Shown: positions 34,474 through 43,443, counted from the first letter of the stretch. The stretch is 47,560 nucleotides of DNA from Deltaproteobacteria bacterium (GCA_005888095.1 VBKF01000113.1:1-47560), one strand, 5' to 3'. The notes: generated by a model from the sequence alone, not told the origin. Numbers and translations are program-made.

Positions 34474-35316
34474 TCATTGCGCCGATGCGCGAATGACCGT
34501 ACCGATACCGCCCATCTTTCTGCGGAGCCGTGTCGAGGCTGCCGCCAGGGCATAGCCCTCGATGAAATCGGCAAGCAGCGCCGCAGCATTCGGCACGTCT
34601 CGGTAGCTCGGGAAGTAGTTGATATCGACGACCAGTGGCCCCTCCGCGCTCTCGATGACGTCCAATCCATACAGCCTCAGGCCGAACAGCCGGCCGCAGC
34701 GGAGCGCGATCTCCCGCACTTCGTCGCTGATGGGGCACGACCAGCGCCGCCCGTCCCCCGAGCGCATCCGGATCCCGAACACTTCCTCGCCGATGACGTA
34801 GACTTTCACTTCGTCGTCGTGTCGGATGTACTCCTGGACGACCACGGGCTCGCTCGGTGCCCGGCTCGTCGCCAGTTCGCCCGAACGCTGGACGATCCGG
34901 ATGCCCAGGCCGCGTCCCCCGTTGTACGGCTTGATGATCACCGGGTGCTCCTCGACGATCGCCCGCAGCAGGTTGGGGTTGCCCGTCACCCACGAGCGCG
35001 GCGTCGGCACGCCGCCAGCGCGCATGCGCTCGACCGCAACGATCTTGTTTTGCACCGCGAGGCAGGCCGGGAAGGGATTGAGCAGCCGCCCGCCACGCGC
35101 GTGAATGATCTCGGCCAAGCTCAACCACAACGCGGTGTGCGACTTCAAGACATAAAGGTCGCGCGTCACCGCCATATGACCGAGCTGCAAGAGCAAGTCC
35201 TGTCCCATTCCGACCTCGATATTGAATCCTCGCTTCCGCAGAATCGCGAAGGTTTCCACCAGGATCGGATTGGGCGACGGAGAACGGCGCAACGCCAGCA
35301 GGAAATACAAATTCAT
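34474..35316 (-). CDS. ATP-grasp enzyme 1, with ITPK-like C-terminal motif
   Basis: A 280-residue ATP-grasp protein. [26 protein letters not shown] begins the N-terminal domain. LVENK-type [24 protein letters not shown] (about 92-115), [18 protein letters not shown] (about 134-151) and [26 protein letters not shown] (about 163-188) are the nucleotide fold. The metal/active-site segment [24 protein letters not shown] (about 235-258) closely resembles DINYFPGY of inositol tris/tetrakisphosphate kinases. It could phosphorylate an inositol phosphate, or act like RimK to make an amide or ester. Its start overlaps the ABC exporter stop (ATGA) and it leads into the inositol phosphate synthase gene. 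Confidence 0.82.
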   Translation of the reverse strand: MNLYFLLALRRSPSPNPILVETFAILRKRGFNIEVGMGQDLLLQLGHMAVTRDLYVLKSHTALWLSLAEIIHARGGRLLNPFPACLAVQNKIVAVERMRAGGVPTPRSWVTGNPNLLRAIVEEHPVIIKPYNGGRGLGIRIVQRSGELATSRAPSEPVVVQEYIRHDDEVKVYVIGEEVFGIRMRSGDGRRWSCPISDEVREIALRCGRLFGLRLYGLDVIESAEGPLVVDINYFPSYRDVPNAAALLADFIEGYALAAASTRLRRKMGGIGTVIRASAQ

Positions 35317-37109
35317 ATGCCGACTCCAGCGCGTTGCGGTGAAACGTCGAGCTCGTTGTGGTGCTGCTTCCACCACAACTCGTGATACAGTCCGCGTCGA
35401 TCGAGGAGCTCGTGGTGCCTGCCCTCTTCGACCACGCAGCCGGAGTCGACCACGAAGATGCGATCGGCATGCTGGACGGCCGCCAGCCGGTGCGTCACGA
35501 CCAGCACCGTCCGCTTGCGCGCGAGCCGTTCCAGGGTCGCGATGATCGCCGCCTCGGTGGCCGGGTCCAGCGCCGACGTCGCCTCGTCGAGAATGAGGAT
35601 GGTTGGCTCGCGGAGGATGGCGCGCGCGATCGCGATGCGCTGGCGCTGGCCGCCCGAGAGCAACCCCCCGAGCTCGCCCGTCGGGGTGTCATACCCCTGC
35701 GGCAGGCTCACGATGAGGTCGTGGATTTCGGCGGCGCGAGCGGCGGCCTCGATCTCGGCGTCGGTCGCATCGAGCTTCCCCAGGCGGATGTTTTCGCGGA
35801 CGGTGGTGTTGAAGAGAAAGGTCTCCTGGAGGACCACGCCGATCTGTGCGCGGAGCGAGTCCTGCGTCACCTGCCGCAGATCGTGGCCGTCGATCGTGAC
35901 GGCGCCGGCGGTCACGTCGTAGAGGCGCGTGATCAGGCTGAGGATCGTGCTCTTGCCGGCGCCGCTCGGGCCGACGATGGCGACCGTCTCGCCGGCCGGT
36001 ATGGTGAGGCTGACGTGGTCCAGCTGGGATTGCCCGCCGTTGTAGCTGAACGTGACGTCGGCGAACCGAATTTCCCTTGCCAGGCGCGGCAGGGGGTGCG
36101 CACCGGGGACGTCGACCACTTGCGGGCGCTGACCGAGGAGGTCTTCGATCCGTTGCAAACCTCCCGTCGCACCGATCAGGCTGGGCGCGACCTTCTTGGT
36201 CAGGTTGTAGGCATCTTTGTTCACGCTCGCCAGCAGACTGATGAACGCCACCAGCGTGCCGACGGTGAGCGAGCCCTCGAGCGCCAGCAGCGCCCCCACC
36301 CCCAGCGCCACCAGTTGCACGAGCACCACCCCCGAGCTGGAAGCCGTGCCGACCAGCTGGGTCAGGAAATTCGCCCGTACGGTGCGCCGCGCCAGGTCGG
36401 CCAGCTGGTGCTGGAATCGGGCGAGAGTGGCGCGCTGCAACCCGAAGACCTTGATGACCGGTTGGGTGAGGACGTGCTCCTGGACGGTGCTCGCGAGCTG
36501 TCCCTGGGCTTGCTTCAGTTGATAGGTGGCCCTCGAGGCGCGGGGCGTGAAGAGGCGCGTGCCGACCGCCGTCAGCGGCAAGGCCGCGGTCGACACCAGA
36601 GCCAGTCGCCAGTCGAGCCAGAACAGCAGGGGTACGTTCACGAGCAGACCGATCAGCGCGAGCAGCGCGTCGGAAAGGCGGGAGGTGAGTCCCTTGTCGA
36701 TATCCGCCAGATCACTGGAGAAATGCGCGACGATATTGCCGGCCTGCGCGTGCGCAAAAAAATTCATCGAGAGGCGCTGGAGGTGGTTGAACATCATGCG
36801 GCGGAGGTCGTTCAGCATGTTCGCGCCGACCCGGGCCGTGAGGTAATCCGCGGCCACGTTGGCGAGGAGAGCGACGACGAAGCCGCCCGCCAGCCCCGTC
36901 AATATCCAGAGCAGCAGCCCGCCGTCCCGGTTGGCCAGCGCGGTGTCGATGATGAGCTTCAAGCTCAGAGCAAGGACCGTGTTGAAGCCTTGTTGGAGCA
37001 GCATCGCCAGGAGGATCAACGAGCCCTGGACCCGGTAGGGACGCCACAATGTGAGGGCACGTCGCAGGACCCCGATGAGCCCCATCACCGGCTGGTCTTG
37101 AACGTTCAT
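35313..37109 (-). CDS. MsbA-type ABC exporter (fused membrane and ATPase domains)
   Basis: A 598-residue half-transporter. Six membrane segments (about 25-310) include [28 protein letters not shown] and [25 protein letters not shown]. The ATPase has Walker [10 protein letters not shown] (about 383-391), the Q-loop [16 protein letters not shown], the signature [16 protein letters not shown] and Walker [13 protein letters not shown], with the switch His in VVTHRLA. It would work as a homodimer exporting a lipid-like or amphipathic molecule across the inner membrane. It overlaps ATP-grasp genes on both sides by ATGA, so it probably exports their product. Start at ATG (MNVQDQPVM). Confidence 0.93.
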   Translation of the reverse strand: MNVQDQPVMGLIGVLRRALTLWRPYRVQGSLILLAMLLQQGFNTVLALSLKLIIDTALANRDGGLLLWILTGLAGGFVVALLANVAADYLTARVGANMLNDLRRMMFNHLQRLSMNFFAHAQAGNIVAHFSSDLADIDKGLTSRLSDALLALIGLLVNVPLLFWLDWRLALVSTAALPLTAVGTRLFTPRASRATYQLKQAQGQLASTVQEHVLTQPVIKVFGLQRATLARFQHQLADLARRTVRANFLTQLVGTASSSGVVLVQLVALGVGALLALEGSLTVGTLVAFISLLASVNKDAYNLTKKVAPSLIGATGGLQRIEDLLGQRPQVVDVPGAHPLPRLAREIRFADVTFSYNGGQSQLDHVSLTIPAGETVAIVGPSGAGKSTILSLITRLYDVTAGAVTIDGHDLRQVTQDSLRAQIGVVLQETFLFNTTVRENIRLGKLDATDAEIEAAARAAEIHDLIVSLPQGYDTPTGELGGLLSGGQRQRIAIARAILREPTILILDEATSALDPATEAAIIATLERLARKRTVLVVTHRLAAVQHADRIFVVDSGCVVEEGRHHELLDRRGLYHELWWKQHHNELDVSPQRAGVGI

Positions 37110-37957
37110 GGCACCGTGGCGCGATCGCCTCCGCATCTCTGGGTCGTCGCAGCCGTGGCGAGCAGTGGCTCACCCCGCAGGCTGCGCTGGCATGCCGCGT
37201 AGATGTATTCGGCCAAGAGCCGGGAAGCGTCGGGGACGCCCATGTAGCTGCCGAAGTGGCTGACATCCACCACGTAGGGGCGGCCGGCGCTCAGCACCAC
37301 ATCCATCCCGTAGAGACCGATGCCGAAGGCCCGCCCGCAGCGCCGGGCGAGGTCACGGAGCTCCCGGGTGAGGGAAAACGGGTCGCCGACCTTGTCCTCG
37401 TAAGTGCGGAGCGGCCAGATCCGCCGCACGCCGAAGAACTGCTCTCCAATGCAGAAGATCTTGTGATCGGGTCCATCCGGCTCCATGTAGCGCTGAGCCA
37501 GGATCGGTTCGTTTGCAGAGAGATCGGCCAGCTCGCCGACCTGCCGTACGATGCGGATACCCTCCCCACGGGATCCCCGATGGGGCTTGATGATGAGCGG
37601 CCCGGCCTCCAGGAGCGGGCCCAGGTCGTCCCGCGCCGTGGTGACGTAGGTGTCGGGCGTCGGCAAACCAGCCGCCTGGAGAATCCGCGTGACCGTGATC
37701 TTGCTGCGCATCATCGCCACGGTCGGGTAATGGTTGAGGGTGGCTGCGCCGAGCGCGTGCAGCGCGCCGCCGAGGCTCAACGCGAGATCCGTCCCCGACT
37801 TGAGCACGTACAGGTCGTTTTCAACCTGCACCCGAGCCAGGCTGATGAACTGCTTCTCGGGCTGAATCAGCGCTACCTTGACGCCTCGCTCCGAGAGCGC
37901 ACGCACGGCTTGCTCGATATTCGGGTTCATCCAGTCCAGGATGATGCCGACGCGCAT
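37106..37957 (-). CDS. ATP-grasp enzyme 2
   Basis: A 283-residue homologue of the other ATP-grasp protein. It reads MRVGIILDWMNPNIEQAVRALSERGV, FISLARVQVENDLYVLKSGTDLALSLGGALHAL, and then the nucleotide fold LIIKPHRGSRGEGIRIVRQ and LAQRYMEPDGPDHKIFCIGEQFFGVR. The segment equivalent to DINYFPSY reads VVDVSHFGSYMGVP; the metal-binding Asn is replaced by Ser, so the catalytic site differs. Two upstream in-frame starts (38002, 38053) would add 15-32 residues; I chose the start that matches the paralogue. The stop overlaps the ABC exporter start (ATGA). Confidence 0.8.
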   Translation of the reverse strand: MRVGIILDWMNPNIEQAVRALSERGVKVALIQPEKQFISLARVQVENDLYVLKSGTDLALSLGGALHALGAATLNHYPTVAMMRSKITVTRILQAAGLPTPDTYVTTARDDLGPLLEAGPLIIKPHRGSRGEGIRIVRQVGELADLSANEPILAQRYMEPDGPDHKIFCIGEQFFGVRRIWPLRTYEDKVGDPFSLTRELRDLARRCGRAFGIGLYGMDVVLSAGRPYVVDVSHFGSYMGVPDASRLLAEYIYAACQRSLRGEPLLATAATTQRCGGDRATVP

Positions 37958-38032
37958 GGGGGCCACGTGTGCCCGCCCCCGGCTCGTCTGTCGACTATCC
38001 ATCACCTGGCTAGCTCGAGGCGCTGCGTGCAT

Positions 38033-38046
38033 CACCGCATGCGGTG
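38033..38046. promoter_or_regulatory. 14-bp palindrome upstream of the inositol operon
   Basis: CACCGCATGCGGTG is a perfect palindrome about 75-90 bp before the chosen ATP-grasp 2 start. Two nearby TTCATGC repeats (38049-38055, 38060-38066) lie downstream of it. It may be an operator for the adjacent LuxR-type regulator. Confidence 0.4.
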
Positions 38047-38162
38047 CATTCATGCAGCCTTCATGCGGTCTTCACGAGACGGTAACGGGGTTCGGCGCAG
38101 CGTGTCTCTCACCCTGGCGGGGGAGGAGGCGGCGCACCTGCGGGAACCCTTGTACGGATGGA

Positions 38163-38840
38163 TCAGACCCGGCGCGCCGAGGGACGAGCGCCCTCCTGCA
38201 GCGTCGCCGGGGGGCGCGGGCGCGCGGGCTCGCCTGGAGGGCCGCTCAGCAGCAACCGGACGAGGTCGGCTTGGGACCGGGCGCCCGTCTTGCTGAAGAC
38301 CTGCTTCAGATGCGTGCGGACCGTGTTGTGGGTGACGCCGCGCAGCTCGGCGACCTCCGTGATCGACTTGCCGCCGAGCGCGAGCAACGCCACCTCGGTT
38401 TCCCCGGCGGTCAGGCCGTACAGACGGTGCAAGAGCTCGCGCCACGTCTGTGCCTGGTTGTCGGGGTCGGTAATGAAGGCGACCGCCGCCGGGAGGCCGT
38501 TCACCCGGGGCAGGCCGCCCGCCTGCAGCGGGGTCACGAGCACCCCGAACGGACGGCTCGACGACATTCGTGACACCTCGAGCGCGCCCCCGCACAGGCC
38601 GTCGCCGTTACGCCTGCAAGCGTCGAGGACCAGACGGTGCAGGCCAGTCGACTCAGCGGCTCGCGCGGCGACCAGGTGGCCCCGGCGCAAGAAGAGACCG
38701 TCGCCTCGACCCAGCATCGACTGGGCGGCGTGATTCTGCGTCACGACCCGGCCGGTCCGGTCCAGACCCAGGACGCCGAGGGGCAAACGATGATCGATCA
38801 GGCCGAAGAGGACGTTCTGGGGGAGCATCGACCGTGCCAT
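38163..38840 (-). CDS. LuxR-type HTH transcription regulator with PAS-like sensor domain
   Basis: A 225-residue regulator. The N-terminal half resembles a PAS domain: LPLGVLGLDRTGRVVTQNHAAQSMLGRGDGL (about 16-46), FGVLVTPLQAG and AVAFITDPD. The C-terminal helix-turn-helix is YGLTAGETEVALLALGGKSITEVAELRGVTHNTVRTHLKQVFSKTGARSQADLVRLLL (about 138-195), a full GerE/LuxR DNA-binding domain. It has no phospho-receiver, so it probably senses a small molecule or redox state directly. It sits just upstream, on the same strand, of the inositol operon and is its most likely regulator. Start at MARSMLPQN; MLPQN four residues later is possible. Confidence 0.87.
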   Translation of the reverse strand: MARSMLPQNVLFGLIDHRLPLGVLGLDRTGRVVTQNHAAQSMLGRGDGLFLRRGHLVAARAAESTGLHRLVLDACRRNGDGLCGGALEVSRMSSSRPFGVLVTPLQAGGLPRVNGLPAAVAFITDPDNQAQTWRELLHRLYGLTAGETEVALLALGGKSITEVAELRGVTHNTVRTHLKQVFSKTGARSQADLVRLLLSGPPGEPARPRPPATLQEGARPSARRV

Positions 38841-38925
38841 GCCCGGTCGTTCGCGTACAGGGCCATCCTTCTCATGCCTGGGAATCAAACCGGGGCGCCG
38901 GTGGCACAGGTGAGAAGCGGGCACT

Positions 38926-39879
38926 CTAGCGGCCGCGCTGCGCGAGCAACCGCAGCACGTCCCTCGTCCCGAGCATGCCGACGAGCGTCCCCCCGGCAAC
39001 GACGGGCACGCCGTTGAACGAGCGCTCCAGGAGCAGGCGCACGACCACGCGAATGGGTGTGGCCGCGTCGACCGTCACCGGGTCCGGGGTCATCGCGCTT
39101 CGCACCGGCGTCCACTCGTACTGACCCCGGTGCGGCTCGAGGTCGCGCCGCGCGAGGATTCCAACCAGCACGCCCCCCTCGACGACCGGCAGCTCGCGCG
39201 TCCCGACCGCCTCCATCAGCTCGAGGGCCTGGGCCAGGCTGTCCTCGGGCGCCACGGTCGCGAGCTTCGGCCGCACGGCGTGGCCGGCGCGAGCATCCCG
39301 CTGTCGGTTGGCGCGCTCGACCGCGATCTCACGACAGGCATCGGTAACCGCCTCGGCGAGCGCAAACGCGGCGGCCAGGCCCGCCGGGCCGACGGAATGT
39401 CTCTCCACATGGAGGAAGGACCGCAGCAGTCGCGCATCGTCCGCACTCGAGAGCACGCGGTCCGCGAGCGGGAAGAGGACGGCCTCCTCCGCCGCCATGT
39501 GCCGGCGGAGCAGCGCGACGTAGGTCTCGAGCCACGCTGTCCCCTCCGCGTCGATCTTGCCACGCGTACCGACCTGCCGCAGCCGGCTCAGCAGGCGGCG
39601 CGCCTCTCCATGCTCGGCCTCCGCCCTCGCCAGGGAAGAGTCGTCGGGCATCCCGCGCTGGCGCAGCAACGGCAGGAGCCCCTCTTCCTCCTTGACCCGG
39701 TGGCAGCGGTCCACGAAGGCAGCAAAGAAGTCGAGAGCACCGATAATCGTCGCGGGCGGGACGTCCCTGCCGCGCCGCAGCCGCCGGGTCAATGCCTCCA
39801 CGGCGTCGAGCACGCCGGTGATCTTCTCGTGGTCCCGACGGAGCCGCGCGGTGCTGCGCAGCGGCTCGGCGCTTTCCAT
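38926..39879 (-). CDS. Hemerythrin domain fused to tandem CBS domains
   Basis: A 317-residue protein. Residues about 10-150 form a hemerythrin HHE bundle with the iron ligands in LRRDHEKITGVLD, DRCHRVKEEEGLLPLL, AEHGEARRLL and LRRHMAAEEAVLFPLADR. An inter-domain helical part follows. Two CBS motifs then bind nucleotides: VAPEDSLAQALELMEAVGTRELPVVEGGVLVGILARRDL and VDAATPIRVVVRLLLERSFNGVPVVAGGTLVGMLGTRDVL. The combination suggests an oxygen or iron sensor gated by adenine nucleotides. It is divergent from a ferritin-like gene with about 170 bp between. Confidence 0.9.
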   Translation of the reverse strand: MESAEPLRSTARLRRDHEKITGVLDAVEALTRRLRRGRDVPPATIIGALDFFAAFVDRCHRVKEEEGLLPLLRQRGMPDDSSLARAEAEHGEARRLLSRLRQVGTRGKIDAEGTAWLETYVALLRRHMAAEEAVLFPLADRVLSSADDARLLRSFLHVERHSVGPAGLAAAFALAEAVTDACREIAVERANRQRDARAGHAVRPKLATVAPEDSLAQALELMEAVGTRELPVVEGGVLVGILARRDLEPHRGQYEWTPVRSAMTPDPVTVDAATPIRVVVRLLLERSFNGVPVVAGGTLVGMLGTRDVLRLLAQRGR

Positions 39880-40051
39880 CGCCCCCTTGGAGCAGGGGGC
39901 GTGCCACGGCTCGCGCGAGCCGCGGCCCACGCGGGCGGACGCAGCGTTCTCACGGCTGCGAAGGGATCGACCGTCCCGTGGCAGCCACGAGAAGGGTCTA
40001 CCGCCCACCCTGGGCCACGCCACGGCAGCGGCCTTGCAGGGCAGGCAGGCG

Positions 40052-40561
40052 ATGCCGCTCGATCTCCTGCTCGATCGCTGCCGACGCCTCGAGGAGCGCG
40101 CCGCCGCGATCTACCGCTCCTACGCGACCGCCGCCCGCACGGACCCGCCTCTCTGCACGCTCTGGACGACGCTTGCCCGAGAGGAGGACGCGCACGCCCA
40201 CGCCCTCGCCACCGCGCAGACCAAGCTCGGCCCTCTCGTGGGACGGCGGACACACCTCGACGGCTGGGAGGAGGACCTGCATGAGGTCGAGCTGTGCCTG
40301 TGCATCGCGGAGGCGCTCGGCCCCGCAGCCACCCGGAGCCAGCAGCTCTCGGCAGCCCTCGACCTCGAGCTGACGGAGCTCGAGGCGCTCCGGCATGTCC
40401 TCCTGGCCGTCAGCAACCAGGCGGACGTCGATTCTACCGTGGACCATGCCGCGCTCCTGGCCAAGCGCGCTGCGGATCTCTCGGCGGACCCCCACGTCCG
40501 GCTGCAGGCAGCCCTGCTGCTCGCGCGGGCACGAGTGCGTTCTCTTCGAAGCGAGGAATAA
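40052..40561 (+). CDS. Ferritin-like (rubrerythrin-type) domain protein
   Basis: A 169-residue helical protein of the ferritin-like superfamily. RLEERAAAIYRSYATAARTDP (about 12-32) has the first Glu helix, WTTLAREEDAHAHALATAQTK (about 39-59) contains the E-E-D-A-H metal motif, and two more helices follow with LDLELTELEALRHVLLAVSN, which has the second E-x-x-x-H-like set. It should bind a di-iron centre and may store iron or act on peroxide. It is divergent from the hemerythrin-CBS gene, suggesting joint response to iron or oxygen. Confidence 0.77.
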   Translation: MPLDLLLDRCRRLEERAAAIYRSYATAARTDPPLCTLWTTLAREEDAHAHALATAQTKLGPLVGRRTHLDGWEEDLHEVELCLCIAEALGPAATRSQQLSAALDLELTELEALRHVLLAVSNQADVDSTVDHAALLAKRAADLSADPHVRLQAALLLARARVRSLRSEE

Positions 40562-40689
40562 GGGGCGTGGAGGCCGGCGGGCAAGGAATTGGCAACACGG
40601 GGAATCGCACCGCGTTGCATCATGGCCGAGCCTAAGGCAACACGCAAGTTTTCATGCGGGACAGTGTGCTCAAAATCGAGCGGACCCCA

Positions 40690-40718
40690 TTGACACGCGA
40701 AGCGCGCCGGCCTACGGC
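40690..40718 (+). promoter_or_regulatory. Sigma-70-like promoter with perfect -35
   Basis: TTGACA (40690-40695), a 17-base spacer and TACGGC (40713-40718) predict a start near 40725, upstream of the GGGAGG ribosome site and CTG start of the secreted protein gene. No other start codon in that frame lies between. Confidence 0.45.
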
Positions 40719-40756
40719 TTCGAGTACCTCAGTCCTCCGCGGACGGGAGGTCCACG

Positions 40757-42421
40757 CTGCACACGGTCGCCGCCCTCGTCGTCTTTCTGCTCGCGCTCCT
40801 GACGCCCGCGCGTTCCGAAGCGATCTTCCACATCGCGCACATCAGCGAGGTGATGTCCGGCATCACCGGCGATCCAAGCGTCGAGTTCGTCGAGATCCGG
40901 ATGGACGCCGGGTTCCAGAACGTGGTCGGCAACACGCGCTTGACGGCGTTCTCCTGCAGCGGGGCGTTCGTCGTCCTGACGACGCTGCCGCCGCCGACCG
41001 GCCCGGGCGGGAGCCTACCGAACCAGGGCCTGGGCGTGCACTGGATCATGGGAACGTCGAGCCTCGCGACGAAGACCACGCCGTCGGTCAGCCCGGACTA
41101 CACGTTCGCCGGCGGCATCCCGAGGACCTGCGGCATGGTGTGCTGGGGCGCGCCGGTGGATCCCGTGACGAGCTTCGCGAAGGACCCGGCCACGTGGAGC
41201 CCGTCGGATCCCAACAACTACGTCGACTGCGTCGCGTACGGCCCGTACACCGGGCCGCAGAGAACGGGCGCCGGGCCGCCCGCCAGCGCGACGCCGGGTG
41301 ATGGCGTCCACAGTCTCACGCGCACCACGAATGCGAGCAACGACTTCGCGCTCGCCTGCCCCACGCCGACCAACAACGGCCCGCCCAGCGGGGCCGAGGT
41401 GACCGGCACCTTCGGGCCGTGCGCGCCGCCGACGAGCACGACCACGACGACGGTGTCGCCGACCACCACCTCGTTCCCGACGACGACCACGCGCCCCACC
41501 ACAACCACCAGCACATCGAGCACGACCACCACGGCTCAACCGAGCACGACCACGTCGTCGATCAGTACGACCAGCAGCTCGACGACGAGCACGACGGCCA
41601 CGACGTCATCGACAACGACCACCTCGTCCACCGCCACCACGACCACCATCGCGCAGCCGACGACGACGTCGACGACCAGCACCACCACGAGCTCCGTCAC
41701 CAGCACGACCCTGGGCGGAGCCAACACCCCGCCCGATTGCGACGCCGCGACGGCCAGCCCGGCCGAGCTGTGGCCGCCCAACCACCAGCTCGCCGCCGTG
41801 TCCGTGGCGGGTGTGACCGACCCGGACGGCGATCCGGTGATCATCACCATCACCGGCGTCAGGCAGGACGAACCCGTCGGTGCGACCTGTCCCGATGCGA
41901 CGGGAGTCGGGACGGCCGGCGCGAGCCTGCGGGTCGAGCGCCTCGGCGGCGGCGACGGTCGCGTCTACCAGGTGAGCTTCACCGCCGACGACGGGCGGGG
42001 CGGGCAGTGCAGCGGGGCCGTGACGGTGTGCGTCCCGCACGACCAGCGTCCCCGCCACGCGTGTGGGGATCAGGGCCCGCTGTTCGATTCGACCGGCCCG
42101 TGCTCGTCGGTCTGCGGGGATGTCTGTACGGCCATCGAGCCGGCGCTGGCGGCGCCGCTCTGTCCGGGCGAGCAGGTGCCTGCCGCCCTGGAGCTGCGGG
42201 CCGACCGCGCGCGCCACCTGCTCCGGCGCGCCGCGGCGGCCCGCAGCGAGAGGAAGGTCAGGACGCTGGTTGCGAGAATGTTGAAGCACCTGAGGACGTC
42301 CGCAGCGCTTGCGGGCGCCGCGGAGGAGAACGGCCGCATCTCGCGAGCGTGCGGCGCAGCGCTCACGCGGCGGTTCAGCGAGGCTCAGGGCCAAGCGGTC
42401 CGGTGGTCCCGGACGCGCTGA
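40757..42421 (+). CDS. Secreted Thr/Ser-linker protein, probable CTG start
   Basis: A 554-residue exported protein. The only codon that gives a signal peptide is CTG at 40757, preceded by GGGAGG six bases upstream: (M)HTVAALVVFLLALLTPARSEA. Using the first ATG in the frame (40850) would remove this leader. The N-terminal domain (about 25-225) reads HISEVMSGITGDPSVEFVEIRMDAGFQNVVGNTRLTAF, like a lamin-tail-type beta fold, with disulfide Cys pairs. A Thr/Ser linker of about 95 residues follows. Then comes a PKD/HYR-like region (PPDCDAATASPAELWPPNHQLAAVSVAGVTDPDGDPV) and a Cys-rich tail. It is likely extracellular. Confidence 0.75.
   Translation: MHTVAALVVFLLALLTPARSEAIFHIAHISEVMSGITGDPSVEFVEIRMDAGFQNVVGNTRLTAFSCSGAFVVLTTLPPPTGPGGSLPNQGLGVHWIMGTSSLATKTTPSVSPDYTFAGGIPRTCGMVCWGAPVDPVTSFAKDPATWSPSDPNNYVDCVAYGPYTGPQRTGAGPPASATPGDGVHSLTRTTNASNDFALACPTPTNNGPPSGAEVTGTFGPCAPPTSTTTTTVSPTTTSFPTTTTRPTTTTSTSSTTTTAQPSTTTSSISTTSSSTTSTTATTSSTTTTSSTATTTTIAQPTTTSTTSTTTSSVTSTTLGGANTPPDCDAATASPAELWPPNHQLAAVSVAGVTDPDGDPVIITITGVRQDEPVGATCPDATGVGTAGASLRVERLGGGDGRVYQVSFTADDGRGGQCSGAVTVCVPHDQRPRHACGDQGPLFDSTGPCSSVCGDVCTAIEPALAAPLCPGEQVPAALELRADRARHLLRRAAAARSERKVRTLVARMLKHLRTSAALAGAAEENGRISRACGAALTRRFSEAQGQAVRWSRTR
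41431..41711 (+). repeat. Thr/Ser-coding low-complexity linker repeat
   Basis: About 280 bp of degenerate ACN/AGC-type triplets (acgacgaccac-like) encode a Thr/Ser-rich linker (about residues 226-318 of the secreted protein). A shorter relative lies at 46128-46166 in the beta-helix protein. Such tracts can expand or contract and are prone to assembly error. Confidence 0.8.
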
Positions 42422-42445
42422 GCAGGAGCTCCCCTTCGCGGCTGG

Positions 42446-43288
42446 TCAGCGACCCTGGACGCAGCCGCCGTCCAGGTTCGACCACTCGTACTGATAGCCG
42501 TACCCGTTCACCAGGAACGGCGACGGCGACCACGCGCACTTGTCGTCCGCCTCCAAGCCCTGCCGGTCGTACCACGCGTTGCCGTCGGGGTCGGTGACCG
42601 ACTCGCGCGTCTCGTGGGTGGCGAAGTGCTCGAAGTTCTGTGCGGCGGTCCAGCCCGACCACTGGCACCCGCCGCAGCTCGGGTACGGCATCGAGGAATA
42701 TTTCACGTCCGCGCCGGAGTACGTGAAGTCGCCGTGGTATGCACAGAACCGGAGGCTCGGGCCGCCGCACGAGGTTGCAGTCCCATAGGACGCGTAGGAC
42801 GTGGGCGGGAGGAAGACCTCGTAGACGGTGTTCGCATCGAGGCCGACGCTGCCGATCACCCGGATCACCTCGCCCTGGACGGTGGCGTCGGTGACGTTTT
42901 GCGGCGGCGTCGAGTTGTCGATCCAGTATGTGGTGGTAAGCCCGCCCCGCACGTTGCCGCCGAAATCGTAGTACTGCGTGATCACGTTGTACTGGGGAGT
43001 GGCGCCGAACTGCGCGAAGAAGCCGGCGATCGCCTGCGCGAGCGGGCTGGGGGCCGTGCTCGTTCCCCACGTCGTCGCAGGACCCCAGAAGATGGCGACG
43101 GCCTTCGCCTGATGGATCACCGGGCCGTTGTGGTAGCTCACGTTGACGTTCTTGTTGTGGCCGACGCCCGCGCCGTGGTTCTTCGTCGGATAGAGCTGCA
43201 CGTGTCGTCCGTTCAGCTCGGTGATGCGCTCGGCGGGCGCCGAAGACGCAACGAGGAGCAACCCCGCGACCGAGAGAATCCTCTTCAT
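42446..43288 (-). CDS. Secreted EXORDIUM-like protein with HExxE-type motif
   Basis: A 280-residue exported protein. The signal peptide is MKRILSVAGLLLVASSAPA. The mature part has YHNGPVIHQAKAVAIFWGP (about 51-69), QYNVITQYYDFGGNVRGGLTTTYWID and FAYHGDFTYSGADVKYSSMPYPSCGGC, and resembles EXORDIUM/phosphate-induced (PHI-1) family proteins known from plants and some bacteria. FATHETRESVTDPDGNAWYDRQGLEADDKCAW carries H-E-x-x-E followed by DP, which may be a zinc site. Bacterial members are of unknown role. The gene converges with the secreted linker protein gene. Confidence 0.7.
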   Translation of the reverse strand: MKRILSVAGLLLVASSAPAERITELNGRHVQLYPTKNHGAGVGHNKNVNVSYHNGPVIHQAKAVAIFWGPATTWGTSTAPSPLAQAIAGFFAQFGATPQYNVITQYYDFGGNVRGGLTTTYWIDNSTPPQNVTDATVQGEVIRVIGSVGLDANTVYEVFLPPTSYASYGTATSCGGPSLRFCAYHGDFTYSGADVKYSSMPYPSCGGCQWSGWTAAQNFEHFATHETRESVTDPDGNAWYDRQGLEADDKCAWSPSPFLVNGYGYQYEWSNLDGGCVQGR

Positions 43289-43443
43289 CGCATTCGCCTT
43301 TCCCCACCGTTCGGAGTCCCGGCCAGCAGGTTCGGAAAAAAGATTGTGCCGCCAGAGTCTACTTGCGAGCGCTCGAGTTGCAAGCAGAAAAGGCGACACA
43401 CGACCCGCGGGCGCCGGCACATGCGTCACAACGACGTCGAGCC

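Noticed and set aside
35358-37202. 614-codon open frame on the plus strand
   Set aside because: It is antisense to the ABC exporter with all its Walker motifs; composition is of a shadow frame.
41431-41711. CRISPR-like or tandem repeat array
   Set aside because: The repeats are degenerate Thr/Ser codons in frame, with no uniform repeat-spacer spacing.
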